A stretch of 13,898 bases of DNA, taken from Burkholderiales bacterium. GTDB taxonomy: Bacteria; Pseudomonadota; Gammaproteobacteria; Burkholderiales; Ga0077523. Below, in pieces: positions 6,586 through 13,581 of this stretch. The position numbers were made by a program, and so were the translations under genes. Positions within the stretch are counted from its first letter, which is position 1; the number at the start of each line of letters is the position of its first letter. The notes beneath the pieces are model-generated. The model did not search any database, was not told the DNA's origin, and saw nothing but the letters and a program-made list of their open reading frames with translations. The stretch is from contig JALORJ010000053.1 in NCBI GenBank assembly GCA_025459035.1, positions 1 to 13,898 on the forward strand. Reading direction: 5' to 3'.

Positions 6586-7668
6586 TCAACCAGCGAGTGT
6601 CGGAAACAGCGCCACGACCGGCTCGATGTCGCCCGCCCCCGCGACCCGGTAGCCGGGCAGCCGCTCGACGATCGCGGCAAGCCGCGGCGAACGCAGCGCG
6701 TCGACCAGACAGCGCACCGATGGCTTGTCGAGCGTCGACTGGTCGACGATCAGCACGTACCGCTCTTCGAGCAGCGGCACGAAGTCGAGGCCGAACTCGC
6801 GTGCGGCGGTCTCGATCGCCAGCCCGGCGTCGGCCGATCCGCTTGCCACATGCGCCGCGATGGCAGAGTGCGTGAACTCCTCGTGGTCGTAGCCGCGCAC
6901 GTCGGCCGGCGCGATGCCCGCGCGCTCGAACAGCGTGTCGCAGAGCAGCCGCGTGCTCGAACCGCGCTGACGGTTCACGTAGCGCACGTCGCGACGCCGC
7001 AGGTCGGCGATGTCGCGGATGCCCAGCGGATTGCCCTTGGCGACCACCCAGCCGGTGCGCCGTGCGACGAAGCCCAGGCCGCGCAGCGACCGCTGGCGCA
7101 GCCAGCGCGCGTGCTCGCGCGCCATCGGCGCGGCGAACACCGGGTCGACCGGCACCGGCACGCCGGCGAGATCGCAGTCGCCGTCGATCAGCCCGGCCAG
7201 CGACTCGGCGGTGCTGCGGTAGCGCACGTCGACGTTGAGGTCGGCCTGGTCGGCCAGCAGTTCGGGAATGCGGGCGACCGCGTAGCCGTGGCTGCCCCAG
7301 ATGCGCAGGGTCGGGCTCGCGCGCTCGATCGCGGCCGCGATCTGCGCGTTGAACTCGGACGCGAGGGTCTCGAGCTGCGGACCGAGCCGCGCACGCACGC
7401 GCTGGTGCGCCCACAGCAGCTGCTCGCCGAGCGGCGTCAGCGTCGCGCCACGACCGCGCTCCATCTGCACCAGTTCGTGCCCGAAGAACTGCGACCAGCG
7501 CCCGACCAGCGTCCACGCGTGCCGGTACGACAGCCCTACGCGCCGCGCCGCCTCGGTCAGCTTGCCGCTCGCGTGCAGGCCCTCCATCAGTTCGAAGAGC
7601 TGCGGGTCGAGGCGGTCGCCGCGTTCGTTCGTGAGCTGCCAGCCGGCCGAGATCGAGATCCGCTGCAT
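6586..7668 (-). CDS. ModE-type HTH regulator fused to a periplasmic-binding-protein-like domain
   Basis: A 360-residue cytoplasmic regulator. Residues about 15-90 form a LysR/ModE-type winged helix-turn-helix, with helices in GKLTEAARRVGLSYRHAW (35-52) and a wing at ERGRGATLTPLGEQLL (70-85). Residues 120-360 resemble the PBP-like domain (PF12727 type) that is also found fused to MoeA in some bacteria and archaea: LRIWGSHGYAVARIPELL (121-138), NRQRGSSTRLLCDTLFERAG (232-251) and ASGSADAGLAIETAAREFGL (275-294). No signal peptide is present. The fold suggests binding of an oxyanion or a cofactor-related ligand; molybdate or tungstate is the natural guess from its position directly upstream of modB, but the ligand is not shown. 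It is separated from modB by a 311-base control region and from the preceding small HTH gene by 142 bases. Confidence 0.85.
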   Translation of the reverse strand: MQRISISAGWQLTNERGDRLDPQLFELMEGLHASGKLTEAARRVGLSYRHAWTLVGRWSQFFGHELVQMERGRGATLTPLGEQLLWAHQRVRARLGPQLETLASEFNAQIAAAIERASPTLRIWGSHGYAVARIPELLADQADLNVDVRYRSTAESLAGLIDGDCDLAGVPVPVDPVFAAPMAREHARWLRQRSLRGLGFVARRTGWVVAKGNPLGIRDIADLRRRDVRYVNRQRGSSTRLLCDTLFERAGIAPADVRGYDHEEFTHSAIAAHVASGSADAGLAIETAAREFGLDFVPLLEERYVLIVDQSTLDKPSVRCLVDALRSPRLAAIVERLPGYRVAGAGDIEPVVALFPTLAG

Positions 7669-7685
7669 CGGGCGTCCACCGCTTA

Positions 7686-7724
7686 TTTCGCTCGCGGCGA
7701 GTATGGCCCGCTTTGCTCGCGGCG
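7686..7724. repeat. Direct repeat TTyGCTCGCGGCG upstream of the HTH/PBP regulator
   Basis: GCTCGCGGCG occurs at 7690-7699 and again at 7715-7724, 25 bases apart, each preceded by TTC or TTT. The pair lies 22-56 bases upstream of the regulator start, where an autoregulatory site would be expected. On the minus strand the patch between the copies contains CATACT, a possible weak -10. The copies are short and GC-rich, so chance is not excluded. Confidence 0.3.
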
Positions 7725-7810
7725 CGCGACGTTCCGCCGCTGCGCTCAGGCGGTCCGGCGCATAACTTGGCGGCTCCGGACCGGATCCGCCCGTCCCCCC
7801 GACCGCGACG

Positions 7811-8266
7811 TCAGGCGTCGTCGTCGGCCACGACGTCCTTCGGCCTGGGTTCGTCGGCCGGGACCGGCGCCATCAGCCGTACGAACTCGGTCATCGAGCG
7901 GGCCACGGCGGCGGCGGCCTGGGCCTCCATCTGCAGGTAGCGCCCGAGGACATCACGGCCGAAGTCGGTGACCCGGGCGCCGCCGCCCTTCTGGCCGCCG
8001 GTCTCGGTGGTCACCAGCGGCTGCACGAAGCTGCGGTTCATCACGTCGACCAGCAGCCACGCGCGGCGATACGACATGTCCATCTCGCGCGCCGCGGCCG
8101 AGATCGAACCGGTGCGCTCGATCGCCATCAGCAGGTCGGCCTTGCCCGGACCCATGGCAATCGCCTTGCGAAACAGGATGCGGATCTGCGGGCGCGGCGC
8201 CGACGCGCGCGTGCCCGCGCCGTCGGCCGCGCGTCGCGGGCTGCGTCCGCTCGGGCTCAGCGCCAC
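7811..8266 (-). CDS. One-domain ModE-like winged-HTH protein (no molybdate-binding domain)
   Basis: A small DNA-binding protein matching the N-terminal HTH domain of ModE. The conserved block starts at RPQIRILFRKAIAMGPGK (25-42), then the HTH RTGSISAAAREMDMSYRRAW (51-70), LLVDVMN (71-77) and the Gly-rich wing TGGQKGGGARVTDFG (89-103). It ends after a short acidic tail, so the tandem Mop/TOBE domains of full ModE are absent. Start: an ATG at 8155 would cut into the conserved block (it begins at MGPGK). The only earlier usual start codon in frame before that block and after the moaE reading is GTG at 8266, which overlaps the moaE stop by ten bases; this gives 151 residues. The first 24 residues are poorly conserved in type. 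Likely partner of the ModE-like operator before modB; how it would sense molybdenum is unknown. Confidence 0.8.
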   Translation of the reverse strand: MALSPSGRSPRRAADGAGTRASAPRPQIRILFRKAIAMGPGKADLLMAIERTGSISAAAREMDMSYRRAWLLVDVMNRSFVQPLVTTETGGQKGGGARVTDFGRDVLGRYLQMEAQAAAAVARSMTEFVRLMAPVPADEPRPKDVVADDDA

Positions 8267-8751
8267 CGCTCGGCCGCCGCGTCGTCGGAGGTCCGCGCGT
8301 CGACCCAGCGCAGGCCGTCGGGCGTGGCCTCCTGCTTCCAGAACGGCGCTCGCGTCTTCAGGTAGTCCATCAGGAACTCGCACGCAGCGAAGGCTTCGCC
8401 GCGATGGGCGCTGGTGACGATGACGAGGACGATCTGGTCGGTCGGCCGCAACGGCCCGACGCGGTGGACCATGGCGATGTCGATCACGTCCCAGCGCCCG
8501 CGCGCCTCGTCGGCGATCTTCGCGAGCGCGCGCTCGGTCATGCCCGGGTAGTGCTCGAGCGTCATGCCGGCGACGTCGGCCCCGTCGTTGCGATCGCGGC
8601 ACACGCCGACGAAGCTCGCGACCGCGCCGATGGCGGCGCTGCCGGCGCGCAGCGCCGTCATCTCGGCGCCCACGTCGAAGTCGTCGGTCTGGACCCGGAT
8701 CACCGTCCGCGTCGGGCGCGTGACGGCCGGCTCGGCCACGCGGTCGTTCAT
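8257..8751 (-). CDS. moaE: MoaE, large subunit of molybdopterin synthase
   Basis: Catalytic subunit of molybdopterin synthase, which with thiocarboxylated MoaD inserts the two dithiolene sulfurs into cyclic pyranopterin monophosphate. The 164-residue protein is slightly longer than the usual 150 because of a variable N-terminal tail. Seen: GAVASFVGVCRDRNDG (42-57), LEHYPGMTE (65-73), VHRVGPL (95-101), VTSAHRGEAFAACEFLMD (112-129) and KTRAPFWKQE (132-141). The two lysines K132 and K139 match the catalytic pair of the E. coli enzyme (seven residues apart). The ATG at 8751 is chosen because longer forms lack family resemblance. It follows moaD after 107 bases and its end overlaps the start of the ModE-like gene. 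Confidence 0.96.
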   Translation of the reverse strand: MNDRVAEPAVTRPTRTVIRVQTDDFDVGAEMTALRAGSAAIGAVASFVGVCRDRNDGADVAGMTLEHYPGMTERALAKIADEARGRWDVIDIAMVHRVGPLRPTDQIVLVIVTSAHRGEAFAACEFLMDYLKTRAPFWKQEATPDGLRWVDARTSDDAAAERWR

Positions 8752-8858
8752 CGCGCGGCCCCCGTCGCCGCCGGACGCGTGATGCACCGCGCGCGCGCGG
8801 CACCCGGACGCGATGCGTGACGCCCCGCACGGCAGGCAAGCAACGGCTTCATCGCGCG

Positions 8859-9113
8859 TCAGCCTCCGGTGACCGGCGGAAAGAACGCGACCTCGTCGCC
8901 ATCGGCGACCGGCGTGGCGGCATCGGCCATGTCCTGGTTCACCGCCACCCGCACCGGGCGCCCGGGCGCGAGCTCGGTGACCCAGGGATCGCCGCGCTCG
9001 CGCAGCCAAGCGGTCAGGCCGGCGACATCGGCGACGCCGGCCGGCAGCGCGACGCGCTCGGCGTCACGTTCGAAACGCTCGCGCAAGCGCGCGAAGTACA
9101 GCAGCTGGAGCAT
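8859..9113 (-). CDS. moaD: MoaD, sulfur-carrier subunit of molybdopterin synthase
   Basis: Ubiquitin-like sulfur carrier of molybdopterin synthase, 84 residues, the usual size. It ends in the invariant Gly-Gly (PVTGG, 80-84), which is adenylated by MoeB and converted to the thiocarboxylate that supplies sulfur to MoaE. The N-terminal LQLLYFARLRERF (2-14) and NQDMADAATPVADGDEVAFFPP (59-80) are typical. The ATG at 9113 is supported by GAGGA eight bases upstream and by the family start. It lies 16 bases after mobB and just before moaE, consistent with one operon. MoeB, needed for activation, is not in the window. Confidence 0.95.
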   Translation of the reverse strand: MLQLLYFARLRERFERDAERVALPAGVADVAGLTAWLRERGDPWVTELAPGRPVRVAVNQDMADAATPVADGDEVAFFPPVTGG

Positions 9114-9129
9114 GGAAGGCTGTCCTCGT

Positions 9130-9660
9130 TCAGGCCCCGGTCCGCGGCTTCTGCGGCGCGGTCGCGGCCCCCAGGTCGAGATGCTGCACGACGAACGCGG
9201 CGATGGCATCCACGTCGTCGAGCGGAAACTGCGGCACGTCGGCTTCGAGTGCCTCGTCGGTGGCGACCGCGACGACGTGCGGGTCGTCGCGCCAGAGGTC
9301 GGCGCCGGCCGCCGCCCGGCGGTGCACCTCGAGCTTCGGGACCGGCGCGTGGCGGAAGCCTTCCACCAGCGCGACGTCGCACGGCGCCAGGTGCGCCAGC
9401 AGCTGCGGCAGCGCGGGTTCGGGCGCGCCTCGCAGCTCGTGCATCAGCGCCCAGCGCTGGGGCGACGCGACCAGCACCTCGGTGGCGCCGGCCTGCCGAT
9501 GACGCCACGAATCCTTGCCCGGCACGTCGACCTCGATGTCGTGATGGGCATGCTTGACGACCGCCACCCGCAGCCCGCGCGCGGCGAGCGTCGCCACGAG
9601 ACGCTCGACCAGCGTGGTCTTGCCGCTGCCGGACCAGCCGGCGATGCCGAACACCTTCAT
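9130..9660 (-). CDS. mobB: MobB, molybdopterin-guanine dinucleotide synthesis adaptor GTPase
   Basis: P-loop GTP-binding protein of 176 residues that assists MobA in attaching GMP to molybdopterin to form the bis-MGD cofactor used by DMSO-reductase-family enzymes such as formate dehydrogenase. Seen: Walker A GWSGSGKT (8-15), VVKHAHHDIEVDVPGKDS (34-51), ATEVLVASPQRWAL (59-72) and the family motif VALVEGFRHAPVPKLEVHR (95-113). The ATG at 9660 begins directly before the P-loop strand as in other MobB proteins; longer frames add unrelated sequence. It is the first gene of the minus-strand block and divergent from moaA. MobA itself is not encoded in this window. MobB is known to be helpful rather than essential in E. 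coli. Confidence 0.93.
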   Translation of the reverse strand: MKVFGIAGWSGSGKTTLVERLVATLAARGLRVAVVKHAHHDIEVDVPGKDSWRHRQAGATEVLVASPQRWALMHELRGAPEPALPQLLAHLAPCDVALVEGFRHAPVPKLEVHRRAAAGADLWRDDPHVVAVATDEALEADVPQFPLDDVDAIAAFVVQHLDLGAATAPQKPRTGA

Positions 9661-9930
9661 CGACGCGATCGGCGGCCCGGCCGCCACGAACAGGAGGGGT
9701 CGCCGACTATAGCGGCGAGGGCCCGCGACACCCGCAGCAGCGTGTGGGAGGCGCACCCGCATGCCGCAGGCCGGTTCGACGCAGGTCCCGGGCGCGGCCC
9801 GCGCGGTGCGCGGGGTGCGCGGTCACGGGGTCACCCGGCTCGGCTGCTCTGCCAGACCCGACTCGGGCGCACGGTTGCCCCGACCCGGCAGCGTGCCCGA
9901 TCATCGACGGCCCCGCCGCAACCCGCTGCC
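9661..9930. promoter_or_regulatory. Divergent control region mobB / moaA
   Basis: 270 bases without a gene. On the minus strand TATAGT (9706-9711) is a fair -10 for mobB, about 45 bases before its start, but no good -35 is seen. A perfect palindrome, GGCGGCC-C-GGCCGCC (9671-9685), sits between it and mobB. The side near moaA is GC-rich with a small tandem repeat; no -10 for moaA and no ribosome binding site before its ATG could be picked out. I could not recognise a molybdenum-cofactor riboswitch, though this is where one would be expected. Confidence 0.4.
9805..9834. repeat. Tandem GGTGCGCGG x2 followed by GGTCAC x2 upstream of moaA
   Basis: Two perfect 9-bp copies abut at 9805-9813 and 9814-9822. 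They run into GGTCAC (9821-9826), repeated at 9829-9834. The cluster lies about 100-125 bases before the moaA start and could be a protein-binding site, or simply low-complexity GC-rich sequence. Confidence 0.35.
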
Positions 9931-10974
9931 ATGTCGCCCTCTTCCGAATCTCCCGCCGCCGGCGCCGCGCCCGTGCTGGTCGACACCCGTAACCGGCCGC
10001 TGCGCGACCTGCGCGTGTCGGTCACCGACCGCTGCAACTTCCGTTGCACGTACTGCATGCCGAAGGAAGTGTTCGGCAAGGACTTCCAGTTCCTCGAGCG
10101 CGAGGCGCTGCTCAGCTTCGGCGAGATCCACCGGCTGGTGCGCATCTTCCGCGACCACGGCGTCGAGAAGATCCGCCTGACCGGCGGCGAGCCGCTGGTT
10201 CGCCGCAAGATCGAGACGCTGATCGAGATGCTCGCGTACCACGACGACCTCGATCTCACGCTCACCACCAACGCGTCGCTGCTGCCACAGAAGGCGCAGG
10301 CGCTGAAGGACGCGGGCCTGAAGCGCATCACGGTGAGCCTCGATGCGCTCGACGACGCGATCTTCCGGCGCATGAACGACGTCGACTTCCCGGTCGGCAA
10401 GGTGCTCGCCGGGATCGAGGCGGCGGACCGCGCGGGCCTGAACCCGATCAAGGTCAACATGGTCGTGAAGCGCGGTGTCAACGACCACGAAGTGCTGCCG
10501 ATGGCGCGCTTCTTCCGCGGCAGCGGCCACATCCTGCGGTTCATCGAGTTCATGGACGTCGGTTCGACCAACGGCTGGGACATGGCAAACGTCGTGTCGT
10601 CGCGCGAACTGGTCGAACGCATCCACGCCGAATTCCCGATCGCGCCCGTCGACCCGAACTACCGCGGCGAGGTCGCCGAGCGCTGGCGCTACCTCGACGG
10701 CCGCGGCGAGGTCGGCTTCATCAGCTCGGTGACGCAGGCCTTCTGCAAGGACTGCACGCGGGCCCGGCTGTCGGCCGAAGGGCGGCTGTTCACGTGCCTG
10801 TTCGCGACCGAAGGCACCGACCTGCGGTCGCTGCTGCGCGCCGATGCCGACGACGCCGAGGTGTCCGCCGCCATCACCCGCGTCTGGCGCGCCCGGACCG
10901 ACCGCTATTCCGAGATCCGCACGGCCGAGACCGCGAAGATGCGCAAGGTCGAGATGAGCTACATCGGCGGCTGA
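9931..10974 (+). CDS. moaA: MoaA, GTP 3',8-cyclase (radical SAM)
   Basis: First committed enzyme of molybdenum cofactor synthesis: it uses S-adenosylmethionine and two 4Fe-4S clusters to convert GTP to 3',8-cyclo-GTP, which MoaC then rearranges. Length 347 residues, normal for the family. The N-terminal radical-SAM cluster is CNFRCTYC (C35, C39, C42); SAM-binding GGEP is at 85-88; the C-terminal GTP-binding cluster is C272, C275 and C289 in FCKDCTRARLSAEGRLFTC; and the protein ends in the conserved Gly-Gly. The ATG at 9931 fits the family, with a variable 20-residue lead before DTRNRPLRDLRVSVTDRC. No Shine-Dalgarno sequence is evident. moeA follows after 23 bases, so the two are probably co-transcribed. 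MoaC is not in the window. Confidence 0.97.
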   Translation: MSPSSESPAAGAAPVLVDTRNRPLRDLRVSVTDRCNFRCTYCMPKEVFGKDFQFLEREALLSFGEIHRLVRIFRDHGVEKIRLTGGEPLVRRKIETLIEMLAYHDDLDLTLTTNASLLPQKAQALKDAGLKRITVSLDALDDAIFRRMNDVDFPVGKVLAGIEAADRAGLNPIKVNMVVKRGVNDHEVLPMARFFRGSGHILRFIEFMDVGSTNGWDMANVVSSRELVERIHAEFPIAPVDPNYRGEVAERWRYLDGRGEVGFISSVTQAFCKDCTRARLSAEGRLFTCLFATEGTDLRSLLRADADDAEVSAAITRVWRARTDRYSEIRTAETAKMRKVEMSYIGG

Positions 10975-10997
10975 ACCCGCCTCTCCTGCGCCCTGCC

Positions 10998-12272
10998 ATG
11001 ACCGCCCCGACCACCCCGCGCGACCTCGCGCTGGACGCCGACTACGACCCGAATTCGATGCCCGTCGACCGGGCGCGCGAGTACATCCGGCAGTTCCTCG
11101 CGCCGGTCGCGGCGGTCGAGCACCTGCACATCCGCGAGGCGCTGGGCCGCGTGCTGGCCGAGGACGTGCACGCGACGCTGGCGGTCCCCGCGCACGACAA
11201 CTCGGCCATGGACGGCTACGCGGTGCGCTGCGCCGATCTGGCGGCCGACGCCGACACCCCGCTGACGCTCGTCGGGACGGCGTTCGCCGGCCGCCCCTTC
11301 ACCGGCGCGGTCGGTCCCGGTCAGGCGGTGCGCATCTTCACCGGCGGCGTGATGCCCGCCGACTGCGACGCGGTCGTGATGCAGGAGCGCGCCACGGCCC
11401 ACCCCGGCGGCGTGACGATCGGTCCGGGCGTGCGGCGCGGCCAGAACGTGCGCCTCGCCGGCGAGGACCTGAAGCCCGGTCAGGTGGTGTTCGAGCGCGG
11501 GCAACTCGTGCGCGCGGCGGAACTCGGCATGCTCGCGTCGCTCGGCATCATCGAGGTCGCGGTGTGGCGCAAGCTGCGCGTCGCGTTCTTCTCGACGGGC
11601 GACGAGCTCGTGTCGCTGGGCGGCACGCCGGGACCGGGCCAGATCTACGACTCGAACCGCTACACGCTGCGCGGGATGCTGGCGTCGACGCCGTCGGTCG
11701 AATGCATCGACATGGGCGTGATCCGCGACACGCCCGAGGCCGTCGAGGCCGCCTTCGTGTCGGCTGCCGGCGCCGCCGATGCGGTGATCACCAGCGGCGG
11801 CGTGAGCGTCGGCGATGCCGACTACGTGAAGCAGCTGCTCGACCGTCTGGGCGACGTGCTGTTCTGGAAGCTCGCGATCAAGCCAGGGCGCCCGCTCGCC
11901 TTCGGCAAGATCGGCGCGGCGCATTTCTTCGGGCTGCCCGGCAACCCGGTGGCCGCGATGGTCACGTACTACCAGTTCGTGCGCGAAGCGCTGCTGATCC
12001 TCTCGGGACGCACGCGCGCGACGGCGATGCCGACCTTCAAGGCCGTGCTGTCGGCACCGGTGCGCAAGCTGCCGGGACGCACCGAGTTCCAGCGCGGCAT
12101 CCTCGAGCGTGCCGTCGACGGATCGTGGACCGTCCGCAGCACCGGCGACCAGGGCAGCGGCATCCTCAGCTCGATGAGCCGTGCCGACTGCTTCATCGTG
12201 CTGCCGCAGGACAGCGGCAACCAGGACGCCGGCAGCGTCGTCGACGTGCAGCCATTCGACGGCGTGCTCTAG
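10998..12272 (+). CDS. moeA: MoeA, molybdopterin molybdotransferase
   Basis: Final step of basic cofactor assembly: MoeA inserts molybdate into adenylylated molybdopterin. Length 424 residues, usual for the family. Seen: HDNSAMDGYAV (66-76), IFTGGVMPADCDAVVMQE (113-130), STGDEL (199-204), GQIYDSNRYTLRGML (214-228), the MoCF-domain nucleotide loop SGGVSVGDADY (266-276), KPGRPLAFG (295-303) and FGLPGNPVAAMV (311-322), and the C-terminal domain IV from about 345. The key acidic residues of the active site (for example D72 and D274) are present. The ATG at 10998 follows moaA by 23 bases; no clear ribosome binding site, so translation may depend partly on moaA. In many Burkholderiales mobA lies between these two genes; here it does not. 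Confidence 0.97.
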   Translation: MTAPTTPRDLALDADYDPNSMPVDRAREYIRQFLAPVAAVEHLHIREALGRVLAEDVHATLAVPAHDNSAMDGYAVRCADLAADADTPLTLVGTAFAGRPFTGAVGPGQAVRIFTGGVMPADCDAVVMQERATAHPGGVTIGPGVRRGQNVRLAGEDLKPGQVVFERGQLVRAAELGMLASLGIIEVAVWRKLRVAFFSTGDELVSLGGTPGPGQIYDSNRYTLRGMLASTPSVECIDMGVIRDTPEAVEAAFVSAAGAADAVITSGGVSVGDADYVKQLLDRLGDVLFWKLAIKPGRPLAFGKIGAAHFFGLPGNPVAAMVTYYQFVREALLILSGRTRATAMPTFKAVLSAPVRKLPGRTEFQRGILERAVDGSWTVRSTGDQGSGILSSMSRADCFIVLPQDSGNQDAGSVVDVQPFDGVL

Positions 12273-12459
12273 CCGCACGCCGCGCGAGGTCTGCGGCGCG
12301 GTGGCCCCGCCGCCGCATCCCTCGCGGTCGACCGCGTCACGGCGCGCGTGCGGTCGCGCCGATCGCCCGACGCCCCTGCGGCCCGCAGGCATCATCGGCG
12401 CCCCGCCGTCGCCATCGCCCGCCGCCCGGTGGTGCGCTGCGCGGCCCCCGACCCGCCGC
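12273..12459. other. Intergenic region moeA / LysR gene with a 15-bp palindrome
   Basis: 187 bases, GC-rich. It holds a perfect palindrome CCTGCGG-C-CCGCAGG (12375-12389), about 70 bases before the LysR-type gene, possibly an autoregulatory operator. CCGCGC / GCGCGG arms about 20 bases after the moeA stop could form a weak hairpin without a T run. No promoter could be picked out with confidence. Confidence 0.3.
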
Positions 12460-13440
12460 ATGAACCTCTTCTCGACCCTGCGCTACCTGGTCGCGCTCGA
12501 CGACCACCGCCACTTCGGGCGCGCCGCGCTCGCGTGCCACATCACGCAGCCGGCGCTGTCGAACGCGCTGCGGGCGCTCGAGCAGACGTTCGGCACGTCG
12601 ATCGTGCGACGCGAGCGCCGGTTCGTCGGATTCACGCCGGAGGGCGAGCGCATCCTCGAAGCCGCGCGGCGCATCCTGCACGAGCACGAGACGCTGCAGC
12701 AGGATCTGGCCAGTGCGGCCACCGAGCCCCGCGGCGCGCTCGCCGTGGGCGCCGTGCCCACGGCAATGCCGATCGCGGCGCGCTTCGTCGCGCAGCTGCA
12801 CGACCGCCATCCGGGCATCGTGCCGACGCTGCGGTCGGTGAGTTCGTCGGACCTCGAGACCGGACTCGAGACGCTCAAGCTCGACATGGGGCTGGGCTAC
12901 GCGGAGCGCATGGACCTCCAGCACCCCCACCTGCGGGTCGTGCCGCAGTACGTCGAGCGCTACTTCCTGCTGTCGCGCGCCGACGCGAGCGGCGATCCGA
13001 CACCGGCCGCAGGGCTGTCCGCGCCAGGGGCCGGCGACGTGCGGCAACCGGGCGCGCCGATGCGCTGGGCCGACGCGGCCGCCTTGCCGCTGTGCCTGCT
13101 GACGCCGGACATGCACAACCGCACGATCGTCGACCGCGCGTTCGCCGCGGCCGCGGTGTCGGCCACACCGGCGATCGAGACCAACGCGACGGTCACGCTG
13201 ATCGCCAGCGTGGCCGCCGGTCGGGTGTCGAGCATCCTGCCCGGCGCCCTGCTGGAGGTGATGGCCGGCCGCGACTTCGTCGCCCGCGCGCTGGTCGAAC
13301 CCACCGTCGAGGTGCCGATCGCGTTCCTCGTGCACGGCTCGCAGCGGCCCAGCCGCACCCTCGAGGCGGCGCTGGCCTTCGCGACGGATCCGGAGTGGCT
13401 CGACGACGCCGCGCGGCACTCCGGCGGGGGCATGGCCTGA
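12460..13440 (+). CDS. LysR-type transcriptional regulator, probable activator of the formate dehydrogenase operon
   Basis: A 326-residue LysR-type regulator, normal length. The N-terminal winged HTH is FGRAALACHITQPALSNAL (19-37), followed by EQTFGTSIVRRERRFVGFTPEGE (41-63) and a linker helix to about residue 88. The effector-binding domain starts at GALAVGAVPTAMP (92-104) and continues to the C-terminus. An Ala/Gly/Pro-rich insert (about 175-200) lies between two strands of this domain and looks like a surface loop. The gene sits directly before fdsG on the same strand, and a T-N11-A dyad lies in the gap. LysR-type proteins adjoining fds operons (FdsR type) are known in Burkholderiales; the effector here is not visible from sequence. 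The ATG at 12460 is fixed by the family's MNLFSTLRYLVAL start; no strong ribosome binding site precedes it. Confidence 0.92.
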   Translation: MNLFSTLRYLVALDDHRHFGRAALACHITQPALSNALRALEQTFGTSIVRRERRFVGFTPEGERILEAARRILHEHETLQQDLASAATEPRGALAVGAVPTAMPIAARFVAQLHDRHPGIVPTLRSVSSSDLETGLETLKLDMGLGYAERMDLQHPHLRVVPQYVERYFLLSRADASGDPTPAAGLSAPGAGDVRQPGAPMRWADAAALPLCLLTPDMHNRTIVDRAFAAAAVSATPAIETNATVTLIASVAAGRVSSILPGALLEVMAGRDFVARALVEPTVEVPIAFLVHGSQRPSRTLEAALAFATDPEWLDDAARHSGGGMA

Positions 13441-13463
13441 TCTTCGGCGACACGCCGGCCCGG

Positions 13464-13486
13464 CGCGATCACGCCCCCGTATCGCG
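13464..13486 (+). promoter_or_regulatory. LysR-box dyad CGCGAT-N11-ATCGCG upstream of fdsG
   Basis: A perfect 6-bp inverted repeat with an 11-base spacer gives the T-N11-A pattern of LysR recognition sites. Its centre (13475) would lie near -64 if the promoter called at 13504-13532 is used, the usual position for an activator-type recognition site. A second partial dyad, TCA-N10-TGA around TTCGACGAA (13487-13502), sits between it and the -35 element where LysR activation sites lie. Confidence 0.65.
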
Positions 13487-13503
13487 TCATTCGACGAACT
13501 GAT

Positions 13504-13532
13504 TTGACCGGTCGCGACGCGGTGCGCATCGT
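13504..13532 (+). promoter_or_regulatory. Candidate sigma-70 promoter for fdsG
   Basis: TTGACC (13504-13509) matches the -35 consensus in five of six positions; 17 bases later CATCGT (13527-13532) matches the -10 in three of six. A good -35 with a poor -10 is typical of promoters needing an activator. Transcription would begin near 13539, leaving a leader of about 43 bases before the fdsG start. Confidence 0.45.
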
Positions 13533-13581
13533 GGCGGATGACGCGCCCTCTCGAAGGGCACGCAACCACGGGAGCCTGCCC

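Noticed and set aside
9661..9930. A molybdenum cofactor (moco) riboswitch upstream of moaA.
   Set aside because: Expected by position, but I could not match the conserved helices by eye; a covariance-model search would be decisive.
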